Assembly: GCA_905193725.1 (NCBI GenBank)
Contig: CAJJPW010000036.1
Location: 1-12,635 of the forward strand
DNA length: 12,635 bases
Reading direction: 5' to 3'
DNA from: an uncultured Eubacteriales bacterium
GTDB lineage: Bacteria; Bacillota; Clostridia; Christensenellales; Christensenellaceae
Position 1 is the first letter of the stretch. The number at the start of each line of letters is the position of its first letter. Of the stretch, positions 6,957 to 12,635 are shown piece by piece. The notes beneath the pieces were generated by a model. That model searched no databases. It saw only the letters and a program-made list of their open reading frames with translations, and was not told the DNA's origin. Position numbers and translations under genes: made by a program.

Positions 6957-6973
6957 TATTATGAGAAAATCCA
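6957..6973 (+). repeat. Copy 2 of the 17-nt repeat, overlapping the terminator
   Basis: TATTATGAGAAAATCCA is identical to 2984-3000. Its right half forms the left arm of the terminator stem, so here at least part of the sequence has a structural role. Confidence 0.45.
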
Positions 6974-6998
6974 CTGCAAATTCTGTGGTGGATTTTTT
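6966..6998 (+). terminator. Rho-independent terminator of the sugar operon
   Basis: AAAATCCAC (6966-6974) pairs with GTGGATTTT (6988-6996) around a 13-nt loop, and the T-run extends to 6998. It stands about 60 bp after the isomerase stop and before the next promoter, so it marks the operon end. Confidence 0.8.
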
Positions 6999-7081
6999 AT
7001 GCCATTTTGTATTTGGACACGACAATGAGAAAGTTAGAATTGCCTCTAGGCATAGATGGCAAAAAAATCACAAAGAAGTAT

Positions 7082-7110
7082 TTGATAAGTACCTAGGTTG
7101 CTGCTATAAT
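7082..7110 (+). promoter_or_regulatory. Sigma-A-type promoter for the GtrA gene
   Basis: TTGATA (7082-7087) and a perfect TATAAT (7105-7110) are separated by exactly 17 nt, and TG at 7102-7103 gives an extended -10. Transcription should start near 7117, leaving a leader of about 110 nt before the GtrA gene. This is the best promoter in the window. Read-through into the glycerol operon is possible because no clear terminator follows the GtrA gene. Confidence 0.75.
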
Positions 7111-7150
7111 AGAATTAAATTGCTTTAGAAATCAGATAACCAAGGAATTG

Positions 7151-7168
7151 GTGCCGTAACATCGGCAC
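7151..7168 (+). other. Leader hairpin upstream of the GtrA gene
   Basis: GTGCCG (7151-7156) pairs with CGGCAC (7163-7168) around a 6-nt loop, with two more A-T pairs outside if G7150 is bulged. It lies within the predicted leader. No T-run follows, so it is not a terminator; no known riboswitch is recognised. Confidence 0.4.
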
Positions 7169-7175
7169 AAGAGAT

Positions 7176-7209
7176 TAGGCGCATAGGCGCAGTGTGAAAA
7201 GTGTGAAAA
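7176..7209 (+). repeat. Two adjacent tandem duplications (2 x 8 nt, then 2 x 9 nt)
   Basis: TAGGCGCA is present twice in a row (7176-7191), followed at once by GTGTGAAAA twice in a row (7192-7209). Both are exact. They lie 20-50 nt before the GtrA start, in the predicted leader. Confidence 0.7.
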
Positions 7210-7230
7210 ACGACGGCAAAGGAAATGTGC

Positions 7231-7689
7231 ATGCAGAATAACATAGAGCAGCAAAAGACATCTGGACTGAAAAAGTTTTGGAAAAAGTTGATTGACATAT
7301 TTTTTACAAAGCAGTTTATGTTATTTGTGGGCATTGGGATTGTCAACACCATCAACGGCATATGGATTCCGACGGTGCTGTCGCTCATCATGAATGCCAA
7401 TGTGGCTTTTGCCATAGGGTATATCCCGTGTCTGGGTATATCCTATTTGCTCAACAGCAAATTCACCTTTCACGAAAAACTCTCCATTAAGAAATTAGTG
7501 AAATTTTGTATTTCATACATTCCCAACTACATCATACAAAATCTCTCTTTATTTATTTTCCATAATGTGCTGGGGCTCAACGATAAGCTGGCGATTATCA
7601 TCGCGGCCATTATTGGCGTCCCCGTGACATTTCTTCTGATGAAATTTTACGCATTTCGCAGCCATAAAAAACAAGAGAAAAACGCCTAA
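7231..7689 (+). CDS. GtrA-family small membrane protein
   Basis: A 152-residue integral membrane protein with four hydrophobic segments, the usual size and layout of GtrA-like proteins, which are thought to move lipid-linked sugars across the membrane for cell-wall or surface polysaccharide glycosylation. Family marks are FMLFVGIGIVNTINGIW in segment 1, AFAIGYIPCLGISYLLNSKFTF around segment 2 split by the turn into the loop, and a C-terminal segment ending LLMKFYAFRS. The N-terminus and C-terminus are Lys-rich and probably cytoplasmic. ATG 7231 is favoured by AAAGGA (7218-7223); ATG 7225 lies almost on top of it. The gene has its own promoter and no glycosyltransferase beside it, so its sugar partner is unknown and its position before the glycerol operon may be incidental. 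Confidence 0.85.
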   Translation: MQNNIEQQKTSGLKKFWKKLIDIFFTKQFMLFVGIGIVNTINGIWIPTVLSLIMNANVAFAIGYIPCLGISYLLNSKFTFHEKLSIKKLVKFCISYIPNYIIQNLSLFIFHNVLGLNDKLAIIIAAIIGVPVTFLLMKFYAFRSHKKQEKNA

Positions 7690-7798
7690 ACCGGGCAGCC
7701 CAATGTGAGTGAAACTGCAAGCTGGCTGATAAAACGGCCTCAGGACATGGAAATCGTGGCAAGGATGATAAAGAAATTCTATTTAAAAAATCAATAGA

Positions 7799-7832
7799 GG
7801 ATTTTCTCATCGCTTTATGTGAGAAATCACAT
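7799..7832 (+). promoter_or_regulatory. Overlapping inverted repeats abutting the glycerol kinase ribosome site
   Basis: GGATTTTCTCAT (7799-7810) is the inverted third copy of the ATGAGAAAATCC repeat. It can pair with TGAGAAATC (7820-7828) as a nine-pair stem with one bulged base. A second, exclusive pairing is ATGTGA (7817-7822) with TCACAT (7827-7832). The latter ends directly at the GGGAGGA ribosome site (7833-7839). It could be a regulator-binding site or an RNA switch that masks or frees translation initiation; which is unknown. Confidence 0.4.
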
Positions 7833-7845
7833 GGGAGGAACAAAA

Positions 7846-9360
7846 ATGAAACAATATATCGCATCGTTAGACCAGGGGACTACCAGCTCTCGATGTATTA
7901 TATTCGATGAGCGGCTGGAGATGAAGGCGGTTGCACAGCAGGAATTTCCCCAAAGTTTTCCCCAAAGCGGCTGGGTGGAGCAAAACCCCATGGATATCTA
8001 CAACTCCCAGCTGAGCGTGCTGATGGATGCTATGGCCAAAGGGGGCATTTCGCCAGAGCAGCTTGCGGGAATCGGCATCGCCAACCAAAGGGAGACCACA
8101 ATCCTCTGGGATCGGGAGACAGGAGTGCCGGTATATCCTGCCATTGTATGGCAGTGCCGCAGAACATCCCAAATTTGCGAGCAGTTAAAGCAGGATGGCT
8201 GGGCGGATTACATCAAGCAGCACACCGGCCTCATTATAGACGCCTACTTTTCAGCCACTAAGATCAAGTGGATATTAGACCATGTAGAGGGCGCAAGGCA
8301 AAAGGCGGAGGCAGGGAAGCTATTGTTTGGCACAGTGGATACCTGGCTGATCTGGAAACTCACAGAGGGCAAGGTACACGTTACCGATTACACCAACGCC
8401 TCGCGAACTATGTTATACGACATCGGCAAATTGCAGTGGGATGAAAATCTGTTAAAGGAGCTAAATATCCCCAAAAGTCTACTGCCACAGGTGAAGAGCA
8501 GCAGCGAAATATACGGTTATGCGCAAATAGAAGGTGTGTCCGTGCCCATTTGCGGTGTTGCGGGGGACCAACAGGCAGCGCTGTTTGGCCAGGCGTGTTT
8601 TGCCCAGGGGGATGTGAAAAACACCTACGGTACAGGGTGCTTTACACTGGTCAACACAGGATCTCAGAAGATCTCCAGCAAAAAGGGACTGCTCACTACT
8701 ATCGCAGCCTGTCATGGAAAGGAGATCTCCTATGCGCTGGAGGGCAGTGTATTTGTCAGCGGTGCAGTGGTACAGTGGCTAAGGGACGAGCTCCACATGC
8801 TGGTGGATTCTAAGGACTCCGAGTACTTTGCCAGCAAGGTAAAGGACAATGGCGGCGTGTATGTGGTACCAGCCTTTACCGGCCTGGGAGCACCTCACTG
8901 GGATATGTACGCCAGAGGCACTATGTTTGGCCTCACCAGAGGGACCAACCACTGCCATATCATCCGGGCGTGCCTGGAGGCCATTGCCTACCAGACCAAA
9001 GAGGTGCTAGACGCCATTGCAGACGATATGGGCATGCCCATGGCCTCGCTAAAGGTAGATGGAGGGGCCAGCAAAAACAACCTGCTCATGCAGTTCCAAA
9101 GCGATATTTTAGGCTATCCTATTTTACGACCGGTGATCCACGAGACCACAGCGCTGGGCGCAGCGTTTTTGGCGGGTTTGGCTGTGGGATTCTGGAAGGA
9201 CACTGGGGAGATTCAAAAGACATGGAAGCTGGAGCGGGAGTTTACCCCTGCCATGGATAAAGTACAGGTGGATCGACTGATGAAGGGGTGGAATAAAGCA
9301 GTGGAGTGCACCAAGCTCTTTCACATGGATTCCCCTGAAAGGGAACTGGACAACGGATGA
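7846..9360 (+). CDS. glpK: Glycerol kinase
   Basis: A soluble 504-residue FGGY-family kinase that phosphorylates glycerol with ATP to sn-glycerol-3-phosphate. The phosphate loop DQGTTSS is at 9-15. The glycerol-contact residues expected from E. coli GlpK are all present: Arg82-Glu83 (NQRETT), Trp102 (VWQ), Tyr134 (DAYFSATK), Asp241 (GDQQAALFG) and Phe266 (GTGCF). The C-terminal FGGY region has [15 protein letters not shown] and [13 protein letters not shown]. The loop before GDQQ is short and has no histidine, unlike Bacillus and Enterococcus enzymes that are activated by HPr phosphorylation. ATG 7846 follows GGGAGGA by 6 nt; an upstream in-frame GTG at 7819 lies before that site. It overlaps the downstream region by ATGA at 9357. 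It opens the glycerol operon. No glycerol facilitator gene is in the window. Confidence 0.96.
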   Translation: MKQYIASLDQGTTSSRCIIFDERLEMKAVAQQEFPQSFPQSGWVEQNPMDIYNSQLSVLMDAMAKGGISPEQLAGIGIANQRETTILWDRETGVPVYPAIVWQCRRTSQICEQLKQDGWADYIKQHTGLIIDAYFSATKIKWILDHVEGARQKAEAGKLLFGTVDTWLIWKLTEGKVHVTDYTNASRTMLYDIGKLQWDENLLKELNIPKSLLPQVKSSSEIYGYAQIEGVSVPICGVAGDQQAALFGQACFAQGDVKNTYGTGCFTLVNTGSQKISSKKGLLTTIAACHGKEISYALEGSVFVSGAVVQWLRDELHMLVDSKDSEYFASKVKDNGGVYVVPAFTGLGAPHWDMYARGTMFGLTRGTNHCHIIRACLEAIAYQTKEVLDAIADDMGMPMASLKVDGGASKNNLLMQFQSDILGYPILRPVIHETTALGAAFLAGLAVGFWKDTGEIQKTWKLEREFTPAMDKVQVDRLMKGWNKAVECTKLFHMDSPERELDNG

Positions 9361-9401
9361 ACATAGTGCAAAGACAGCACGAGGAAAAGAGGGAACAAGA
9401 C

Positions 9402-10814
9402 ATGTTAGATACCATCATCATAGGGATGGGGATCATAGGAACGGCGGTGGCACGGGAACTTACACGCTACCAGCTGAATATTTTATGTTTAGAAAAGGGA
9501 AACGACTTTGCCATGGGAGCTACCAGGGCAAACAGCGGTATTGTCCACGGGGGATATGACGCATTGCCTGGGACGCAAAAGGCAAAATTTAACGTGGAGG
9601 GAAACCGGTTATATGACTCCTGGTCCAAAGAGCTGGAATTTCCCTTTCAGCGCAATGGAGCGCTGGTATTGTACCATAGACAGGAACAACTAGAAGACCT
9701 TTTAGCTCTCAAAGCCAGAGGAGAGGAGAACGGAGTAAAAGGTCTGGAGATTGTCGGGAAGGAAAAAGTCCATGAGCTAGAGCCCAACTTATCCTCTGAG
9801 GTATTGGGAGGGCTGTGGGTCCAAAATAGCGGCATCACCTGCCCCTACGAGTTTTGCATTGCCTGTGGGGAAAACGCCCAAAAAAACGGGGCGAGAATCC
9901 AGTGGGATACAGAAGTGGTGGATATTGAGCGGATTCCTGGCGGATACCAAGTAGTTACCTCCCAAGGGACGTACCAGGCAAAAACACTGGTCAACGCAGC
10001 GGGACTATTTTCCGATGAGATCAACAACATGGTGTGCGATCAAAAGCGCAAGATCATACCCCGAAAAGGGGAGTATCTGCTGATGGATAGAGACGCTGGG
10101 GCGTATTTCCACAGAACGCTGTTCAACCTGCCCACCAACATGGGCAAAGGGGTGTTGATTAGCCCTACAGTGGACGGCAATTTATTTTTAGGCCCTACCT
10201 CCACAGATGTGGAGAGCAAGGAGGATACCTCAGTAAGCCAGGCGGGGATGGAGGAGATCCTAGCCAAGGCCAGGGTGAACTGGAGCTATCCAAAGGGGAG
10301 ATTTATCACCCAATTTGCAGGGCTGAGAGCCCATTTGCAGTCGGACGACTTTGTTGTGGAGCAGAGCCAGGAGGGCTTTTTCAACGCAGTGGGAATCGAA
10401 TCCCCGGGATTGAGCTCGGCGCCAGCCATTGGCACTTACTTGGCGAGAGAAATTGCCCAGCAGCTTCACGCCCAAGAAAAGCAGGATTTTGACCCGCACC
10501 GCCCGCGAATTCGCCGGTTCCGGGAGATGAGCGATCTAGAGCGGCAAGAGGCCATTAGGCAAAACCCACTCTATGCCCACGTCATCTGCCGGTGCGAGCA
10601 GGTGACAGAAGCGGAAGTGGTAGAGGCCATTGAGAGGGGCGCCGTATCCCTAGATGGGGTGAAAAGGCGCACCAGAGCGGGCATGGGCAAGTGCCAGAGA
10701 GGCTTTTGCGGCCCGGAGATTTTGCGGATCATTGCCCGGGAGCGACAGGTAGACCTGCAAGATGTACTGCAGGATGGACAGGGCTCTCAGATTTTGACCG
10801 GTAGGATACAGTAA
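9402..10814 (+). CDS. glpA: FAD-dependent glycerol-3-phosphate dehydrogenase with C-terminal BFD-type domain (GlpA-like)
   Basis: A 470-residue flavoprotein predicted to oxidise glycerol-3-phosphate to dihydroxyacetone phosphate. The FAD-binding motif GMGIIG is at 8-13, followed by the DAO fold with ATRANSGIVHGGYD, VNAAGLFSDEIN and a late FNAVGIESPGLSSAPAIG. The C-terminal part is a BFD-like domain with Cys396-x-Cys398 and Cys431-x4-Cys436, which should hold a [2Fe-2S] cluster. This architecture is that of anaerobic GlpA and related clostridial proteins; an LhgO-type 2-hydroxyacid oxidase is the alternative, but adjacency to glpK argues for GlpA. ATG 9402 is preferred because AGAGGG (9388-9393) is 8 nt upstream and the product then begins at the Rossmann strand. 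An earlier ATG at 9357 overlaps the glpK stop as ATGA and would add 15 residues. Confidence 0.88.
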   Translation: MLDTIIIGMGIIGTAVARELTRYQLNILCLEKGNDFAMGATRANSGIVHGGYDALPGTQKAKFNVEGNRLYDSWSKELEFPFQRNGALVLYHRQEQLEDLLALKARGEENGVKGLEIVGKEKVHELEPNLSSEVLGGLWVQNSGITCPYEFCIACGENAQKNGARIQWDTEVVDIERIPGGYQVVTSQGTYQAKTLVNAAGLFSDEINNMVCDQKRKIIPRKGEYLLMDRDAGAYFHRTLFNLPTNMGKGVLISPTVDGNLFLGPTSTDVESKEDTSVSQAGMEEILAKARVNWSYPKGRFITQFAGLRAHLQSDDFVVEQSQEGFFNAVGIESPGLSSAPAIGTYLAREIAQQLHAQEKQDFDPHRPRIRRFREMSDLERQEAIRQNPLYAHVICRCEQVTEAEVVEAIERGAVSLDGVKRRTRAGMGKCQRGFCGPEILRIIARERQVDLQDVLQDGQGSQILTGRIQ

Positions 10815-10826
10815 GGAGGCCCAGAG

Positions 10827-12092
10827 ATGAAATACGATGTAGTAGTGATTGGCGGTGGGCCTGCCGGCATGGCGGCAGCGCTGTCGGCGGAAAGAGAAGG
10901 GGCGAAAGTGCTGCTGTTGGAGACGGACTCCCTGCTAGGGGGAATCCTCAACCAGTGCATTCACAGCGGATTTGGCCTGCACATTTTTAAGGAAGAGCTC
11001 ACAGGGCCGGAGTATGCGGCTCGGTTCCGTGAGAGGATAGAACGCTCCAGCGTTGAGGTAATGCTAAACACGCTGGTGCTGGAGGTCTCTTCCCAGCGGC
11101 AAGTGATCGCCGTGAGCAAAGAGCGGGGCCTATGCCACATAGATGCAGGGGCAGTGGTGTTTGCCACTGGCTGCCGGGAGCGCTCCAGAGGGGCAATCCA
11201 AATCCCGGGAACCAGGCCGGCAGGAGTACTCACCGCAGGTGCGGCACAAAAATACGTGAACATATACGGCTATATGGTGGGCAAGGAGTGCGTCATCCTG
11301 GGGAGCGGCGATATTGGCCTGATCATGGCACGGCGAATGACCTTCGAAGGGGCCAAGGTCAAGGCAGTGGTAGAGCTGATGCCCTATTCCAGCGGACTAT
11401 CGAGAAATATTGTACAGTGTTTGGAGGATTACGATATCCCCTTGCTATTATCCCACACTGTGGTGAACATCCATGGGAAACAGCGGGTCAGCGGGGTGAC
11501 CATCGCCAAGGTGGATGACCAACGACGACCCATCCCGGGTACCGAGCAGTTTATCTCCTGTGATACCCTGCTGCTATCTGTGGGATTGGTGCCGGAGACC
11601 CAGCTGGCGCTAGGGGCAGGCACGGAGGTCACAGGTAATTACGTCACGGTGAATCAGCACTTTGAGACCAGTGTGCCGGGGATTTTCATCTGTGGCAATA
11701 CGCTGCATGTGCACGATCTGGTGGATTATGTGACCCAAGAAAGCGAGATAGCGGGAGGATACGCCGCACGTTTTGCCCTACATGTTTCCCCTACAGATGT
11801 GGAGAAACAAGAAAGCGAGAAGGAGATTGCCATTCTGCCTCAACAGGGAATTTCCTATACTGTGCCCCAAAAGCTCGTGGGACAAGTGGAGAACGATGTG
11901 GCCTTGCGGTTCCGCACCAATCGGGTGTATCAGGGAGTCACTGTGGTAGTGCGGGACGATGAAAAGGAACTGGGTCGCATCAAAAAACGGGTGATGGCCC
12001 CAGGGGAGATGCAGACCATCTCTCTCAAACAGAGCTGGGCCCAGCAGGCCGTGGGGAATTTGACCATCGGCATAGAGGAGGAAGCGCTATGA
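10827..12092 (+). CDS. NAD(P)/FAD-dependent oxidoreductase (GlpB-like, Pyr_redox_2)
   Basis: A 421-residue flavoprotein of the two-dinucleotide-binding disulfide reductase-like superfamily. GGGPAG (9-14) is the FAD site, GILNQCIHSGFGL follows, VVFATGCRER is the usual second FAD contact, and GSGDIG in the middle is the NAD(P)-type site. A C-terminal tail of about 90 residues follows FICGN. In many clostridia such a protein sits between a GlpA-like dehydrogenase and a DUF1667 protein, and the three are thought to form the glycerol-3-phosphate oxidising complex in place of GlpABC. It probably passes electrons from the GlpA flavin to NAD(P) or another carrier; the acceptor is not established. AAGGAGG (10813-10819) overlaps the previous stop and lies 7 nt before ATG 10827. 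The end overlaps the next gene by ATGA. Confidence 0.88.
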   Translation: MKYDVVVIGGGPAGMAAALSAEREGAKVLLLETDSLLGGILNQCIHSGFGLHIFKEELTGPEYAARFRERIERSSVEVMLNTLVLEVSSQRQVIAVSKERGLCHIDAGAVVFATGCRERSRGAIQIPGTRPAGVLTAGAAQKYVNIYGYMVGKECVILGSGDIGLIMARRMTFEGAKVKAVVELMPYSSGLSRNIVQCLEDYDIPLLLSHTVVNIHGKQRVSGVTIAKVDDQRRPIPGTEQFISCDTLLLSVGLVPETQLALGAGTEVTGNYVTVNQHFETSVPGIFICGNTLHVHDLVDYVTQESEIAGGYAARFALHVSPTDVEKQESEKEIAILPQQGISYTVPQKLVGQVENDVALRFRTNRVYQGVTVVVRDDEKELGRIKKRVMAPGEMQTISLKQSWAQQAVGNLTIGIEEEAL

Positions 12093-12424
12093 TTTGCATT
12101 CAATGCCCTATGGGCTGCCCACTTCAGGTGGAAAAGAGAGGGGATACCTATGTGGTGTCGGGCAATCAGTGTAAACGAGGGGAAGAGTATGGCATCGCGG
12201 AGATGACTGCCCCAAAACGCATCATCACATGTCTTGTAAAAGTGGAGGGGACGGACGATATTTTATCGGTAAAGACCAACCAAGGGGTGCCAAAAGACAT
12301 GGTATTTGACTGTATTGCGGCCATAAAAAAACAAAAGTGGAGCGCACCCATCGTTGCAGGTGAAGTACTCATAGAAGATTTATTAAATACTGGGGTTTGC
12401 GTTATCGCCACAAAAACGGTATGA
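12089..12424 (+). CDS. DUF1667 protein, putative Fe-S subunit of the glycerol-3-phosphate oxidising complex
   Basis: A small soluble protein of 111 residues. It begins MICIQCPMGCPLQV and has Cys3-x2-Cys6-x3-Cys10-x17-Cys28, the last in QCKRGEEYG, followed by APKRIITCLVKV. This is the known DUF1667 pattern found beside GlpA/GlpB-like flavoproteins in Clostridia and Thermotogae. The cysteine spacing and the C-(K)RG and P-x-R features resemble the N-terminal [4Fe-4S] segment of molybdopterin oxidoreductases, so an Fe-S cluster is a reasonable inference. The start ATG overlaps the GlpB-like stop (ATGA), so the two are translationally coupled. Other cysteines occur at about 50, 74 and 103. It is the last clear gene of the glycerol operon. 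A role in electron transfer is inferred, not shown. Confidence 0.87.
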   Translation: MICIQCPMGCPLQVEKRGDTYVVSGNQCKRGEEYGIAEMTAPKRIITCLVKVEGTDDILSVKTNQGVPKDMVFDCIAAIKKQKWSAPIVAGEVLIEDLLNTGVCVIATKTV

Positions 12425-12499
12425 TAGTTTTAGCAAAAGGCGCCTGGACTGCAAGGCCATCGGAGCAGGAGGGGCGCGGAAAGGGCAAAACGAGGTACC

Positions 12500-12635
12500 A
12501 TGGAACAGGCAAGACTCTTGGTGGTGGAGGACGATGCAGATATCAACCAACTGCTGACCACCGTCTTAAAAAAAGAGGGTTATGAGGTAATCTCCTGCTA
12601 TTCGGGCAGTGAGGCGCAAATGCGGTTGGCACAGC
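12500..12635 (+). CDS. Response regulator, receiver domain (partial, runs off the window)
   Basis: The first 45 codons of a two-component response regulator are visible, starting MEQARLLVVEDDADINQLL. The Glu10-Asp11-Asp12 acidic pocket and the following helix with LKKEGYEV, then a strand toward the YSGSEA helix, are typical of receiver domains. The phosphate-accepting aspartate (near residue 53) and any output domain lie beyond the end. The start at ATG 12500 has GAGG four bases upstream; a purine-rich GGAAAGGG is further away. It begins 75 bp after the DUF1667 gene with no terminator between them, so it may share the glycerol operon transcript. The family (for example OmpR type) cannot be told from this fragment. 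Confidence 0.85.
   Translation, partial: MEQARLLVVEDDADINQLLTTVLKKEGYEVISCYSGSEAQMRLAQ

Larger units (their letters stand above)
6908..7230 (+). other. Intergenic region with terminators, promoter and repeats
   Basis: This gap of about 320 bp separates the sugar operon from the GtrA gene. It contains a hairpin (6925-6945), a strong terminator (6966-6998), the second copy of a 17-nt repeat (6957-6973), a promoter (7082-7110), a leader hairpin (7151-7168) and two adjacent tandem duplications (7176-7209). No further coding sequence is apparent on either strand. Confidence 0.6.

Noticed and set aside
7039..7066. Inverted repeat near TTGCC...GGCAA with an A-run
   Set aside because: Considered as a terminator, but on the + strand it is followed by A residues and on the - strand the T-run comes before the stem.
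7817..7832. CRP-like site (TGTGA...TCACA) before glpK
   Set aside because: The spacer between half-sites is 4 nt, not the 6 of CRP sites, and a CRP-type cAMP system is not expected in Clostridia; kept only as an undefined inverted repeat.
7943..7966. Direct repeat in glpK giving the residues FPQSFPQS
   Set aside because: Normal GlpK proteins have the same length here (EF-x-Q-x-(F/Y)-PQ-x-GW), so it is a chance similarity, not a duplication.
12397..12585. Open frame of 62 codons overlapping the DUF1667 end and the response-regulator start
   Set aside because: It is in another frame from two recognisable genes, lacks a ribosome site and its product is Gly/Arg-rich without family resemblance.

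Overview
The window looks like a chromosomal segment of a Gram-positive anaerobe, most likely Bacillota, class Clostridia. This rests on strong AGGAGG-type ribosome sites, short-spaced operons, rho-independent terminators, a lipoprotein solute-binding protein, and a clostridial-style glycerol-3-phosphate oxidation module (GlpA-like, GlpB-like and DUF1667 proteins). All genes recognised are on the + strand. I saw no rRNA, tRNA, CRISPR array, insertion sequence or integrase. The genus cannot be named from the sequence alone.

Bases 1-470 are an AT-rich non-coding region. It holds a perfect 28-bp palindrome, a second palindrome with a related core, a terminator-like hairpin for whatever lies upstream, and a very short ORF with a ribosome site. 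Bases 474-6907 form a sugar or polyol uptake and catabolism operon: a RbsA-type ATPase, a RbsC-type permease, a short-chain dehydrogenase/reductase, a LUD-domain (DUF162) protein, a long lipoprotein substrate-binding protein, and a TIM-barrel sugar isomerase/epimerase. No sugar kinase is encoded in it. An intercistronic hairpin precedes the binding-protein gene and a terminator-like hairpin precedes the isomerase gene, so transcript levels are probably tuned gene by gene. The operon ends at a convincing terminator (6966-6998).

Bases 7082-7689 form a separate unit: a strong sigma-A-type promoter (TTGATA-N17-TATAAT with an extended -10), a leader carrying a hairpin and two adjacent tandem duplications, and a gene for a small GtrA-family membrane protein. 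Bases 7846-12424 are a tightly packed glycerol operon: glycerol kinase, an FAD-dependent GlpA-like glycerol-3-phosphate dehydrogenase with a C-terminal Cys-rich BFD-type domain, a GlpB-like flavoprotein, and a small Cys-motif DUF1667 protein. Together these would phosphorylate glycerol and oxidise glycerol-3-phosphate to dihydroxyacetone phosphate, passing electrons through flavin and probably iron-sulfur centres. The window ends inside a response-regulator receiver domain, so a two-component system may follow.

The points most worth a second look are the kinase-less ABC/SDR/LUD/TIM-barrel operon of unknown substrate, the resemblance of the DUF1667 protein to the N-terminal [4Fe-4S] motif of molybdopterin oxidoreductases, and the repeated or palindromic non-coding elements.
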